From: Rubricella aquisinus
GTDB taxonomy: Bacteria > Pseudomonadota > Alphaproteobacteria > Rhodobacterales > Rhodobacteraceae
Reading direction: 5' to 3'
DNA: 64,000 bases
NCBI RefSeq assembly: GCF_014199445.1
Contig: NZ_JACIJS010000002.1
Span: forward strand, 296,873 to 360,872
In this document: positions 46,596 to 55,355 of the stretch, piece after piece
Layout of the letters: the number at the start of each line of letters is the position of its first letter
Numbering within the stretch: the first letter of the stretch is position 1
Made by a program: the position numbers and the translations under genes
The notes under the pieces: generated by a model
Databases searched by the model: none
What the model saw: only the letters and a program-made list of their open reading frames with translations
Told to the model about the DNA's origin: nothing

Positions 46596-47422
46596 CCCAT
46601 CAGCGCCTTGCGCAGCATGTTCGCGGCCATGGCAAAGATGAAGAGCGCAAAGATCAGGCGCAACGGGCGCGCGGGCAGCGCATGGGCGAGTTTCACGCCA
46701 AGCGGGGCCGTCAGCAGCGTCATGGAGATAATGATGAGAAAGGCGGGGATATTCACAAGGCCAAAGGTGAAGGGCGGCAGGCCCTCAACCGAATGTCCCT
46801 GCGCCAAAAAGCCCAGCACCGACGGCACCGCGATGGCAAGGCCAAAGCCCGCCGCCGTCCCCACCGCGCGGTGAATAGGCACCCCGAAAAGCGTCATCAG
46901 CGGCACACCGAAACTGCCGCCGCCAATCCCCATCAGCACCGATAGAAAGCCCAAGGTCGGCGCGGTGGCGGCCCGCGCAGCCCCGGTCGGCATCGCCTCT
47001 CCCAGCCGCCATTCGGCCTTGCCAAAGGCAAGCCACAGGCCGACCAGACAGCCCAGAACGCCGAAAATCGCCTGCAACACTTGGCTGTTGAGCCGCCCCG
47101 CGATGATCACGCCCGCCACAGCACCAATGCCGATCCCGATGCCCCAGGTCCGCAGAATATCCGTATCGACCGAGCCTTTCTTGCGATGGCTCGACACCGA
47201 CCGGGCGGAGGTGAAGACGATCGTCGCAAGCGATGTGGCAAGACAGACCTGCATGAGAAAATCGCTCTCATAGCCCAACCGCTCGAACACCAGATAGAAG
47301 GCAGGGACCAGAACGATACCGCCACCGACGCCCAACAGCCCCGCGATCACCCCGGCAAAGGCGCCGATGGCCAGCATAAAACCGATAAGCAGCGCCAGAT
47401 CGGCAAGGGCGATGTCGGGCAT
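46592..47422 (-). CDS. TauE/SafE family anion permease
   Basis: 276 residues with eight or so TM helices in two repeats: GVIAGLLGVGGGIVLVPAFY in the first and GIGGGSFGVPLMTLFGVPIHRAVGTAAGF in the second. The family exports or imports sulfite, sulfonates or small carboxylates. It leads the cluster with PhyH- and MaoC-like genes and may transport the substrate they degrade, though that is inferred. Confidence 0.9.
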   Translation of the reverse strand: MPDIALADLALLIGFMLAIGAFAGVIAGLLGVGGGIVLVPAFYLVFERLGYESDFLMQVCLATSLATIVFTSARSVSSHRKKGSVDTDILRTWGIGIGIGAVAGVIIAGRLNSQVLQAIFGVLGCLVGLWLAFGKAEWRLGEAMPTGAARAATAPTLGFLSVLMGIGGGSFGVPLMTLFGVPIHRAVGTAAGFGLAIAVPSVLGFLAQGHSVEGLPPFTFGLVNIPAFLIIISMTLLTAPLGVKLAHALPARPLRLIFALFIFAMAANMLRKALMG

Positions 47423-47482
47423 GTGTCTCTCCTGTCCTGATCCGCTCGTGCTAGCCTGCCCGCGCGCGGCTGTCCATGCGCG

Positions 47483-48475
47483 TCAGGCAGCGATGCGGGA
47501 GGTGACTTCGGCCAACGCGGCCTCAACGAGTGCGGTCCCTGCCCCCGGCGCGGTTGCCCCTTCGGAGAGGGTCCGCCGCCACGCGCGCGCGCCCGGACGC
47601 CCGGCAAAGGCCCCCAGCATGTGTCGCGTGATCGTGTGCAGCCGCCCCCCCGCAGTGAGGTAATCGTCGATGTAGGGCAGCATCGCGCCGACCGCGTCCT
47701 CCGCCAGCACATCGGGCGTGTCGGCGCCAAAGATGCGGCGATCCGCACTGGCAAGGATATTGGCTGGCTCATGATAAGCCGCCCGCCCGATCATCACGCC
47801 CTGCACCCCCCGATCGAGATGCGCCTCCGCCTCATCAAGGGACGTAATGCCCCCGTTGAGGGAGATCGAAAGGCCAATGAACAGCCCCGTCATCGACAAG
47901 ACCAGATCATAATCGAGCGGCGGGATATCGCGGTTTTCCTTGGGGCTGAGACCCTGAAGCCACGCCTTGCGCGCATGGATGATGAAATGCTCGACCCCGG
48001 CGGCACCCACGCGGGCGAGGAATTCGGGCAGCACCTCATGCGGATCCTGCTCATCCACACCGATGCGGCATTTCACGGTGACAGGCACCTCACAGGCCTC
48101 CCGCATGGCGGCGACGCATTCAGCGACAAGTGCAGGCTCGCGCATCAGGCAAGCGCCGAACGCCCCCGATTGCACCCGATCCGACGGACAGCCGACATTA
48201 AGATTGACCTCCACATAGGGAAAATCGCGGGCGATCTGGCAGGCCCTGAACAACACCTCCGGCTCCGATCCGCCGATTTGGAGCGCAACGGGCCCTTCGG
48301 CGGGCGAGAAGCCAAGCAGCCGCTCCGGCTCCCCATGCACAATCGCCTGCGCTGTGACCATCTCGGTATAAAGCAGCGCATGGCGGGAGAATTGCCGGTG
48401 AAACATCCGGCAATGCCGGTCGGTCCAGTCCATCATCGGGGCGACGGACAATCTGGCGTGGTGGCTCAGGTGCAT
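47483..48475 (-). CDS. dusA: tRNA-dihydrouridine(20/20a) synthase
   Basis: FMN-dependent reduction of uridine in the tRNA D-loop. 330 residues starting MHLSHHARLSVAPMMDWTD; active-site Cys in LNVGCPSDRVQSG, HARKAWLQGLSPKENR, and GVMIGRAAYHEPA. ATG 48475 is chosen over an in-frame ATG 54 bases upstream because it begins the conserved part. Confidence 0.95.
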   Translation of the reverse strand: MHLSHHARLSVAPMMDWTDRHCRMFHRQFSRHALLYTEMVTAQAIVHGEPERLLGFSPAEGPVALQIGGSEPEVLFRACQIARDFPYVEVNLNVGCPSDRVQSGAFGACLMREPALVAECVAAMREACEVPVTVKCRIGVDEQDPHEVLPEFLARVGAAGVEHFIIHARKAWLQGLSPKENRDIPPLDYDLVLSMTGLFIGLSISLNGGITSLDEAEAHLDRGVQGVMIGRAAYHEPANILASADRRIFGADTPDVLAEDAVGAMLPYIDDYLTAGGRLHTITRHMLGAFAGRPGARAWRRTLSEGATAPGAGTALVEAALAEVTSRIAA

Positions 48476-48559
48476 ATCGGGTCGGTCTTTGATCGGGTGA
48501 ACGGGATGGATGGGCTGTCCATAATCCATCCGCCCGGTGGTGGCAAATCCCCGGCGCCG

Positions 48560-49030
48560 TCAGGTCAGCGCCTTGCGCATCGCATAATTGTGGATCGGCA
48601 CAGTGCGGATCAGGAAATCGCGGCGGCTCACCACCTCGAACCCCACCTTGACGAAGAAGCGGCGCGCGGCCTCGCTGGCTTCGACGGTGAGGCAAGAGAT
48701 GCCCTGATCCGTGGCGGCGCGCGCGGCCTCCGTATAAAGCGCAAGCCCGATGCCCTGCCCCGCAGCATCCGGGTGGCAATAGAAACAATCAATATGCCCA
48801 TCCGCCTCAAGTTCGAGAAAGGCCATCGGCCTGTCCTCCTCCGTCACGGCGACAAAGACCCGACGCCCGTCGCTGACGCGGGCATGGTAGGTCTCCGCAC
48901 TCATTGGTGCGGGACTCCATGCAGCGATCTGGTCGATGGAATAGTCCCGCGCGCTGATCGCGTGGACGGATTGGTGGAAGATGTCCGGCAGAAAATGGGC
49001 ATCCGAAGGGGTGTAAGCTCTTATTTTCAC
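48560..49030 (-). CDS. GNAT-family N-acetyltransferase
   Basis: 156 residues: N-terminal MKIRAYTPSDAHFLPDIFHQ, then [20 protein letters not shown] with the acetyl-CoA pyrophosphate loop (GQGIG), and a late ARRFFVKVGFEVV motif. Resembles YafP/ElaA-type GNATs; substrate unknown. Confidence 0.87.
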   Translation of the reverse strand: MKIRAYTPSDAHFLPDIFHQSVHAISARDYSIDQIAAWSPAPMSAETYHARVSDGRRVFVAVTEEDRPMAFLELEADGHIDCFYCHPDAAGQGIGLALYTEAARAATDQGISCLTVEASEAARRFFVKVGFEVVSRRDFLIRTVPIHNYAMRKALT

Positions 49031-49112
49031 GATGTCGTCTCAGGATAGTTCGAAAAGCGGTGCGATCCGCCCGGCCCATCACGGGCGTTGGGCGGATCGC
49101 GATACGGTCCCG

Positions 49113-49544
49113 TCAGCGCAGGGTCAACTCAAGATGCGGTGAGCCATCTGAGGTCCGCTCTTTCGTGTGGCCATCCGGCCCGATGACGCCCCGCACCCGG
49201 CTGCGCCAATTCGACATGCTGTCGAACTGGATCACATCGACCGGCGCATCAAGCTGCACCTCCACGCGGAACCAACCCGGACGCACCAGCGCCAGATGGG
49301 TTACGCGCCCGGTGAAGGGCTGGGAGAGGTAGCGCCCGGTGACCTCAGCGCCAAGCTGCACTCCTTCGGGCGGCATCTCGGCAATGGCCGCGTGAAGCCC
49401 GTTCCAATCCCGAAACCCGAGCGCATGGGCCACGGCCTCCAGCGCGTCAGCGTGAGACAGGGCGATGCCCTTGGCCGCCTGCGCCGTGCGGTAGGTTCGG
49501 GCCTGTTGTTTGGCTTGTGCCAATGTGGGCAGTGACTGGGTCAT
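49113..49544 (-). CDS. Glyoxalase-superfamily-type small protein
   Basis: 143 residues from ATG 49544. The N-terminal AKQQARTYRTAQAAKGIALSHADALEAVAHALGFRDWN region (about 10-47) is the helical domain often fused to glyoxalase/bleomycin-type folds; the remainder (GRYLSQPFTGRVTHLALVRP) is a beta segment of unknown role. It overlaps the MATE gene stop-start by four bases. No catalytic metal site is evident. Confidence 0.65.
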   Translation of the reverse strand: MTQSLPTLAQAKQQARTYRTAQAAKGIALSHADALEAVAHALGFRDWNGLHAAIAEMPPEGVQLGAEVTGRYLSQPFTGRVTHLALVRPGWFRVEVQLDAPVDVIQFDSMSNWRSRVRGVIGPDGHTKERTSDGSPHLELTLR

Positions 49545-50932
49545 GCGGGCACCCCTCCTTCCGATTTGAAAAGACCCCAACGCAGGGCATTGCGCCGCGC
49601 GCTGCGCATCAGGACGATGATGGTCAGGACAAGCACCATTACCTCCGCCACTGGACCGGCAAGCCAGATCCCGACCTCCCCCACCACAAATGGCAGCGTG
49701 AAGGTCAGCGGGATTGCAAATCCATAGGTCCGGGTGAGAGACAAAACTGCTGCGCGCCCCGCATCCCCGATGGCCTGAAAATGCGTGGCAATCATCATCA
49801 GCGGCCCCGAGAGCACGAACACCATCACCATGATCGGCAGGATGCGCGCAACCTCGGCAATCACCGCAGGATCATCGACAAACGCCGCCCCGATGGGTGC
49901 CGCAAAGAGGGTCGCGCCGACCTGAACGATCAGGCAATAGACCAGTCCAACCCCGGCCGCGATGCGCAGGCTTTGATCCGAGCGCGCCCAGTGACCCGCG
50001 CCGTAATTGTTGCCCGTGATCGTTTGCATCGCGAAGGACAGGCCCAAGAGCGGCAGATAGACAAAGGTCATGATCCGCGTCGTCACACCATAGGCCGACA
50101 CCGTGGCCTCATAGTGCGGGACATCAACGATCTGGAGCATGGCCAGAATCGCCGCCGACCCAAGTGCCAACCCCACAAAGCCAAGGCTTTGCGGTGCCCC
50201 CAGTGCAAGGATCGGGCGCCAGCCGCGCAGCAGGCTGTTGCGGATCACCATTCCCGGCGTCAGCACCGTGCGCCCGCCAAAGCGGATGCCGAGGATGATG
50301 ACAAAGGCCAAAGCCTGCGCCAAGGCCGTGCCATAGGCCGACCCCGCCACCCCCATATCCAGCATCGCGATCAGCACATAATTGAACCCGATATTGGAGA
50401 AGGACACCAAAAGGCTCATGGCCGCCATCAACCCCACGCGCCCCTCGTTGCGCAACGCATCGGAATTGACCGACAGCACAAACAGAAGCGGGGAGAACAG
50501 AATGGTGATTTGCAGATAAATGACGCCCATCCGCGCCAAATCCGCATCGCCGCCCGCCGCCTGAAAGGCCAGCGCCTCACCAAACAGCAGAAACAACCCG
50601 ATCAGGATCAGACCGAGTGTCAGCGCCAGCCCATGCGCGGCGGCGAAGGTGCGCGCCGCCGCACCAACCTGCCCCGCGCCCAGATCCCGCGCCAGAATGC
50701 TCGACATGCCACTCGAAACCAGCGTCGCGAGCGACACCACGAGCATATAAAGGGGAAACATCAGGGTGACAGCGGCCAAAGCGTCCGGCCCGACAAACCA
50801 GCCCAGAAACAGCGCATCGACCACCGCCAACACCCCGTTCATGCCCATCACGAATATGATGGGAAGCGCCGTTTTCGCGTAGATCGGCCCAAGCGGGCCA
50901 TGAATGAATGTATTATCGTCTTGCAGGGACAT
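49541..50932 (-). CDS. MATE family efflux transporter
   Basis: 463 residues with twelve TM helices in two halves: PIYAKTALPIIFVMGMNGVLAVVDALFLGWF at the N-terminus (split by polar residues) and a second-half LPLLGLSFAMQTITGNNYGAG. Proton- or sodium-coupled export of cationic compounds. ATG 50932 gives MSLQDDNTF, with an alternative 24 bases upstream. The 209 bases in front (50933-51141) are non-coding. Confidence 0.93.
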   Translation of the reverse strand: MSLQDDNTFIHGPLGPIYAKTALPIIFVMGMNGVLAVVDALFLGWFVGPDALAAVTLMFPLYMLVVSLATLVSSGMSSILARDLGAGQVGAAARTFAAAHGLALTLGLILIGLFLLFGEALAFQAAGGDADLARMGVIYLQITILFSPLLFVLSVNSDALRNEGRVGLMAAMSLLVSFSNIGFNYVLIAMLDMGVAGSAYGTALAQALAFVIILGIRFGGRTVLTPGMVIRNSLLRGWRPILALGAPQSLGFVGLALGSAAILAMLQIVDVPHYEATVSAYGVTTRIMTFVYLPLLGLSFAMQTITGNNYGAGHWARSDQSLRIAAGVGLVYCLIVQVGATLFAAPIGAAFVDDPAVIAEVARILPIMVMVFVLSGPLMMIATHFQAIGDAGRAAVLSLTRTYGFAIPLTFTLPFVVGEVGIWLAGPVAEVMVLVLTIIVLMRSARRNALRWGLFKSEGGVPA

Positions 50933-51141
50933 AATTCCGCAAACCTCTCGCAACAATCGCGCAGCAAGTGGACAGGGCCCGCATTACCATCCGCGCGACA
51001 AGATGCCGAGGATGTGGAAAAGAGATCAGCAGAACTTCACCGGGACGAATGTCAGCGGGCGGCGGGCGTCTGCGGCCTGACGCTGCCTTAGGATATGCCG
51101 CGCGCGCGCGTCAAGAGCCAAAATTCGCCGGGCGCCCCCGG

Positions 51142-52053
51142 TCAGGTGCCCGGACGCGGGGTCAGCTTTTCGGTCAGATGCTGCGCAAGATGGTCAAAAA
51201 CCAGCCGGATGCGCCGGTTCGTTTTCAACTCACGATGGGTGACGAGCCACATGGGAAACATCACAGGAGGCAGGCTTGGCAGCACACGCTCAAGGCCCGG
51301 TTCGTCCTCTCCCAACGCCTCGGGCTGCATGGAGGCACCAAGCCCCGCTTTCGTCATGGCCCACGCCACGGCACCACTGTCGGTGGAGACGACGAAATTG
51401 TCCTCCCGCACGGGGATGCCCATATGCTGCAACGGAGCCACGAGCCGCACCGGATCGGCATTGCCCACAAAATCGAGCCGTGCCGTATCATGCGGTGAGG
51501 ACGGCCGCCCGACACGGTCAAGATAGCTTCGCGCCGCATAAAGGCTTGCGCCGAAATCGCCCAGATGGCGCGCAATCAGGTCTGGCTGATCCGGGCGCAC
51601 ATGGCGGATCGCGATATCGGCCTCGCGCTGCATCAGGTTTTGCACCTCGTTGGAGCATTGCACCCGCACCCGAATGCCCGGCGCGGTTTCGCGCAAAGGG
51701 GCAAGGATCTGCGGAAGTGCCGCTGCGGATAGCAAATCCGTTGCGGTCACGACCACATCGCCCGAAATCTCCTGCGACTGGCCATCGGCGGACATGGAGA
51801 TCAGCGTCGCGGCCTCTCCCATGGCGCGCACATGATCCAGCAATTCGCGCCCGGCCTGTGTCAGCGACAGCCCGCGCACGCTGCGCTCCACAAGCGTGAC
51901 GCCAAGTGATGCTTCCAGCGCGGAAATTTGCCGCCCGATCGTGGGTTGGGTGCTGCGCAAAACACGCGCGGCCCCGCTGAAAGAGCCTTCTTCCGCCGTC
52001 GCCCAAAAGGCGCGGACCTGATTCCAATCGAATGTGACAGCAGACCAGTTCAT
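51142..52053 (-). CDS. LysR-family transcriptional regulator
   Basis: 303 residues: N-terminal winged helix (FDWNQVRAFWATAEEGSFSGAARVL, STQPTIGRQISALEASLGVTL) and a periplasmic-binding-like effector domain (GDVVVTATDLLSAAALPQILAPL). LysR regulators usually act on divergent genes, here the methyltransferase at 52144 across a 90-base gap. ATG 52053 (MNWSAVTF) suits the family better than the longer frame. Confidence 0.92.
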   Translation of the reverse strand: MNWSAVTFDWNQVRAFWATAEEGSFSGAARVLRSTQPTIGRQISALEASLGVTLVERSVRGLSLTQAGRELLDHVRAMGEAATLISMSADGQSQEISGDVVVTATDLLSAAALPQILAPLRETAPGIRVRVQCSNEVQNLMQREADIAIRHVRPDQPDLIARHLGDFGASLYAARSYLDRVGRPSSPHDTARLDFVGNADPVRLVAPLQHMGIPVREDNFVVSTDSGAVAWAMTKAGLGASMQPEALGEDEPGLERVLPSLPPVMFPMWLVTHRELKTNRRIRLVFDHLAQHLTEKLTPRPGT

Positions 52054-52143
52054 GCAAATCCGTATAGCAGAAGGACGAAAATCGGCAATCCACACATTAC
52101 GGATGTATGGCTAGTTTGCCCTCATCACAAAAGAGGCCACCCC

Positions 52144-52824
52144 ATGACCGTTACCGACAGCCCCATCACACCACCCGATTTCTGGGACCGACAGGCGCCG
52201 AAATACGCGCGCAAACCGATTGACGATCCCGCCGCTTACGAGCGGAAACTCACGCGGATGCGCACCCTTCTCAAGCCGACCGACCGGGTGCTGGAAATCG
52301 GTTGCGGCACGGGCAGCACGGCGCTGCTGCTGGCCCCCTCCGTGGCCAACTACATCGCGACGGACACGTCTCACAGCATGATCGACATCGCGACGGCAAA
52401 GCTTGGCCCTTCCGCACCCAAAAACCTGACCTTCCGGCAAGCCGCCGCCGATGCGGAGGTCGAGGGCGGGCCGTTTGATGTGATCTGTGCGTTCAGCCTC
52501 TTGCATCTTGTGCCGGACATTCCTGCCGTGTTGGACCGCGCGAGAGCGATGCTGAAGCCTGATGGGCTTTTGATCACCAAAACACCCTGCCTGCGCAGTG
52601 TCGCCTTGCCGATCCGTTGGATGGTGCGGGGGCTTGAGGCGGTCAATGTGGCTCCGAAAGTGCATTTCTTCACCCGCGCGGACCTAATCCAGTATCACCA
52701 TGATGCGGGATTTGACGTGGACGAAATCACCTATTTCGCAAAGAAACAGACAAGTCCGTTCATGGTGGCCTGTCCGCCGAGCCATGCGAGCGCGGGCTTG
52801 CGCGCCGTGCCCGATACCCGATGA
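52144..52824 (+). CDS. Class I SAM-dependent methyltransferase
   Basis: 226 residues: FWDRQAPKYARKPI, SAM motif VLEIGCGTGSTALLLA, acidic DTSHSMIDIA, FDVICAFSLLHLV and a LKPDGLLITKTPCLR strand, of the UbiE/MenG-like small-molecule type. Divergent from the LysR gene. It overlaps the next membrane protein by four bases. Confidence 0.9.
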   Translation: MTVTDSPITPPDFWDRQAPKYARKPIDDPAAYERKLTRMRTLLKPTDRVLEIGCGTGSTALLLAPSVANYIATDTSHSMIDIATAKLGPSAPKNLTFRQAAADAEVEGGPFDVICAFSLLHLVPDIPAVLDRARAMLKPDGLLITKTPCLRSVALPIRWMVRGLEAVNVAPKVHFFTRADLIQYHHDAGFDVDEITYFAKKQTSPFMVACPPSHASAGLRAVPDTR

Positions 52825-53528
52825 CCGCGCTTGGCCATATCCTGCCGATCCCGGTGCGCGCGCCTGCCCTGCCATGGCGGCACGCTGTGTTGTTGGCCGC
52901 ACTCTTGGGCGCGCTGGCGCTTGGCCTTGCCCATCCGGGGCTGTTAGGCGAAATGAGCGCCCTCATTGCGCAGACTAAGAGCGATCCGGTCCTGCTGGGA
53001 CTCGTTGTGCTGATCTACATGGTGCTGATCGCGCTGCCTTTTGTGCCGGGGGCGGAGTTGGGGCTGATGCTGCTTGCCCTTTTTGGCGCGACGCTGGCGC
53101 TGCCGCTCTATCTGGCGACGGTGGTGGCCCTGACCGGTGCCTTTGTGATGGGACGCATGGCGGCGCCGCGCCTGCGGACCGGGCGGCGCGCGGGGCCGGA
53201 GGGGGCGACCCGCGCGCCCGCCACTTTCCCGCCCGCGATGGACGCGCATCACGCGCCATGGCTCAAGCGGCTGGTGCGATATCGCGCGGTGGCGCTGATT
53301 CTGCTGATCAACATGCCGGGAAATACGGTGCTGGGCGGCGGTGGCGGCATTTCGTTCATGGCTGGGCTGACCCGCCATGTCAGCTTGCCCGGTTTCATGG
53401 CCTGCGTCGCGGTGGCGGTGGCTCCGGTGCCACTGATGGTCATGGCCCTGCCGCTATTGGGGGATACGGCAGTCGCGCTCTGGATCATGGAGCAGCTCGG
53501 GGAGGGATTGGCGGGCGCGGGTTCCTAA
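52821..53528 (+). CDS. VTT-like multi-pass membrane protein
   Basis: 235 residues with four or five TM helices (AVLLAALLGALALGLA, VLLGLVVLIYMVLIALPFV, ALLALFGATLALPLYLATVVAL, and two near the C-terminus). PFVPGAELGLMLLALFG resembles the re-entrant segment of VTT/DedA-TVP38 proteins, and NMPGNTVLGGGGGISFMAGL resembles its second hairpin. The family moves lipids or small solutes across bilayers; exact assignment is tentative. Coupled to the methyltransferase. Confidence 0.65.
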   Translation: MTALGHILPIPVRAPALPWRHAVLLAALLGALALGLAHPGLLGEMSALIAQTKSDPVLLGLVVLIYMVLIALPFVPGAELGLMLLALFGATLALPLYLATVVALTGAFVMGRMAAPRLRTGRRAGPEGATRAPATFPPAMDAHHAPWLKRLVRYRAVALILLINMPGNTVLGGGGGISFMAGLTRHVSLPGFMACVAVAVAPVPLMVMALPLLGDTAVALWIMEQLGEGLAGAGS

Positions 53529-53602
53529 CCTGCGCGACCCGCCACTGGACAGCCTCCCCAATTTCGCCAAACCTGCGCACAAGGCGCGGCATCAGGCGGG
53601 GC

Positions 53603-54817
53603 ATGGCCATGGCACACCAGCAAAGACCCGAACGGGCGAGCTATGACATCGTGATTGTGGGCGGTGCCATCATGGGGGCCTCCGTCGCGTGGTTCCTGAC
53701 CGAAATGTCCGGGTTTGACGGGCGCATCCTCGTGATTGAGCGGGACGCGAGCTACAAAACCTCATCAACCATTCACACAACGTCCTGTATGCGGCAGCAA
53801 TTCTCCGGTGCGCTCAACATCCGCATCTCTCAATTCGCGGCGGATTTCGTGAAGAACCTTCGCGCGCATATGGGGGGTGATCCGCGTGTGCCGGAGCTGA
53901 GCATCCACAATTTCGGCTATATGTATCTTGCACAGGATGATGCCGCAGCACAGGCATTGCGGGACGCGCATCAGGTCCAGATCGCGGAAGGGGCCGCGAC
54001 GCGGCTCATGACCCCAGCGCAGATCGCGGCGGAGTATCCGTTTTATCAGACCGAGGATATCGTGCTGGGTTCCATCAATACGGTGGATGAAGGCTATTGG
54101 GATGCGACCGCCGTGTTCGACTGGTGGCGCAGATCCGGGCAGGAGCGCGGTGTCGCATATATCGAGAATGAGGTGGTGGCGATAACGCGGGACGGGGCGC
54201 GCGTCACTTCCGTGACCCTCAAATCCGGGGAGGAGGTGGGATGCGGGCAAGTCATAAACGCCTCTGGCCCACGCGCGCTTCGCACAGCGCAAATGGCAGG
54301 TCTGCATATCCCGGTAGAGCCGCGTAAACGCTATTCATGGGTGTTCCGCGCCGAGCGTCCCTTGGCGCAGGATTTGCCGCTGACGATTGATCCAAGTGGC
54401 GTGCATGTGCGCGAGAATGGCGGCGGCACCTATCAGGCCGGAGGCCACGGAGCGGATGACCCTGCCGTCGCCTATAATGATTTCGCGATGGATCACAGCC
54501 TGTGGCAGGAGCATATCTGGCCCGTGCTGGCCCACCGCATCCCGCAATTTGAGGCAATCAAGGTGATTGCCGAATGGGCGGGTCATTACGCCTATAACAC
54601 CTTCGATCACAACGCGATCCTTGGGCCGCATCCGGAGGTGACCAATTTCCTTTTCCTCAACGGATTCTCGGGCCACGGCTTGCAACAAAGCCCCGCGATG
54701 GGCCGTGGGTTGGCGGAATGGATCGTGCATGGCGAATACCGCACGCTGGACCTAAGCCCGTTTCATTTTGACCGGATCGCGCAGGGTCGCCCATTGGTTG
54801 AGCGGGCGATCATCTAG
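53603..54817 (+). CDS. FAD-dependent oxidoreductase (DAO family, FOXRED1-like)
   Basis: 404 residues: FAD-binding YDIVIVGGAIMGASVAWFLTE, TIHTTSCMRQQFSGALNIR typical of the FOXRED1/sarcosine-oxidase-like branch, an EVVAITRDGARVTSV strand, and GFSGHGLQQSPAMGRGLAEWI (FAD end). Likely oxidises an N-methylated or D-amino acid; substrate unknown. ATG 53603 or 53609 start. It precedes the biosynthetic locus by 289 bases and need not be part of it. Confidence 0.88.
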   Translation: MAMAHQQRPERASYDIVIVGGAIMGASVAWFLTEMSGFDGRILVIERDASYKTSSTIHTTSCMRQQFSGALNIRISQFAADFVKNLRAHMGGDPRVPELSIHNFGYMYLAQDDAAAQALRDAHQVQIAEGAATRLMTPAQIAAEYPFYQTEDIVLGSINTVDEGYWDATAVFDWWRRSGQERGVAYIENEVVAITRDGARVTSVTLKSGEEVGCGQVINASGPRALRTAQMAGLHIPVEPRKRYSWVFRAERPLAQDLPLTIDPSGVHVRENGGGTYQAGGHGADDPAVAYNDFAMDHSLWQEHIWPVLAHRIPQFEAIKVIAEWAGHYAYNTFDHNAILGPHPEVTNFLFLNGFSGHGLQQSPAMGRGLAEWIVHGEYRTLDLSPFHFDRIAQGRPLVERAII

Positions 54818-54929
54818 GAGACACCGCGCGTGTGTAAGGGGCGGGTATTTCTGACCGGTTTTTGGCCCTGCGACGCATAATTCCATGCCAAATTCAGCAT
54901 AAGTGGGGCGGTGCAGATCGTTAATTTTG

Positions 54930-54944
54930 GCAACCTATGGTTGC
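54930..54944. promoter_or_regulatory. Palindrome upstream of the biosynthetic locus
   Basis: GCAACC-TAT-GGTTGC, a perfect 6+6 palindrome in the 54818-55106 gap before the MbtH-like gene. It could be a repressor or activator site, but no matching second copy was seen. The rest of the gap shows no gene. Confidence 0.3.
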
Positions 54945-55106
54945 GCCTTGTCAACTTACCCTTCGCTCCCACCCGGTCACGAACGCAAGACCCAACGCCC
55001 TGCCCCGCTGAGAAATTCCTCGACTGCCGCGCGCCAGCCGCTTGAATTAGCGCGACAATTGCGACAAGCTGACCCCCGATCAGGCGTAGTATGGGCGGAG
55101 AGCATC

Positions 55107-55298
55107 ATGGACGACAAAACAGCCACGGGTAGATTCAATGTCGTTGTGAACCATGAGGAGCAATATTCGATCTGGCCAGTGGATATGGACATCCCCCTTG
55201 GCTGGACCGCCACGGGCTTTAGCGGTGAGAAACAGGACTGCCTTGATCACATCAACGAGGTCTGGACGGATATGCGCCCGCTGAGCCTGCGCGACTGA
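55107..55298 (+). CDS. MbtH-like protein
   Basis: 63 residues with the MbtH pattern: [24 protein letters not shown] (two Trp) and [18 protein letters not shown]. MbtH proteins bind NRPS adenylation domains and raise their solubility and activity, so this predicts adenylation domains in the NRPS beyond the window. GGAG lies before ATG 55107. It opens the biosynthetic operon, 57 bases ahead of the PKS gene. Confidence 0.93.
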   Translation: MDDKTATGRFNVVVNHEEQYSIWPVDMDIPLGWTATGFSGEKQDCLDHINEVWTDMRPLSLRD

Positions 55299-55355
55299 TC
55301 CCCTTCCGCGCGCCCGCGCGGCGCGTCTGCTTGCGAGTAAGGAACTGAGTCCATT

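Noticed and set aside
49517..51091. Long plus-strand frame opposite the MATE transporter
   Set aside because: Peptide is Arg/His/Gln-rich with no hydrophobic or domain pattern, while the minus strand encodes a clear 12-TM transporter.
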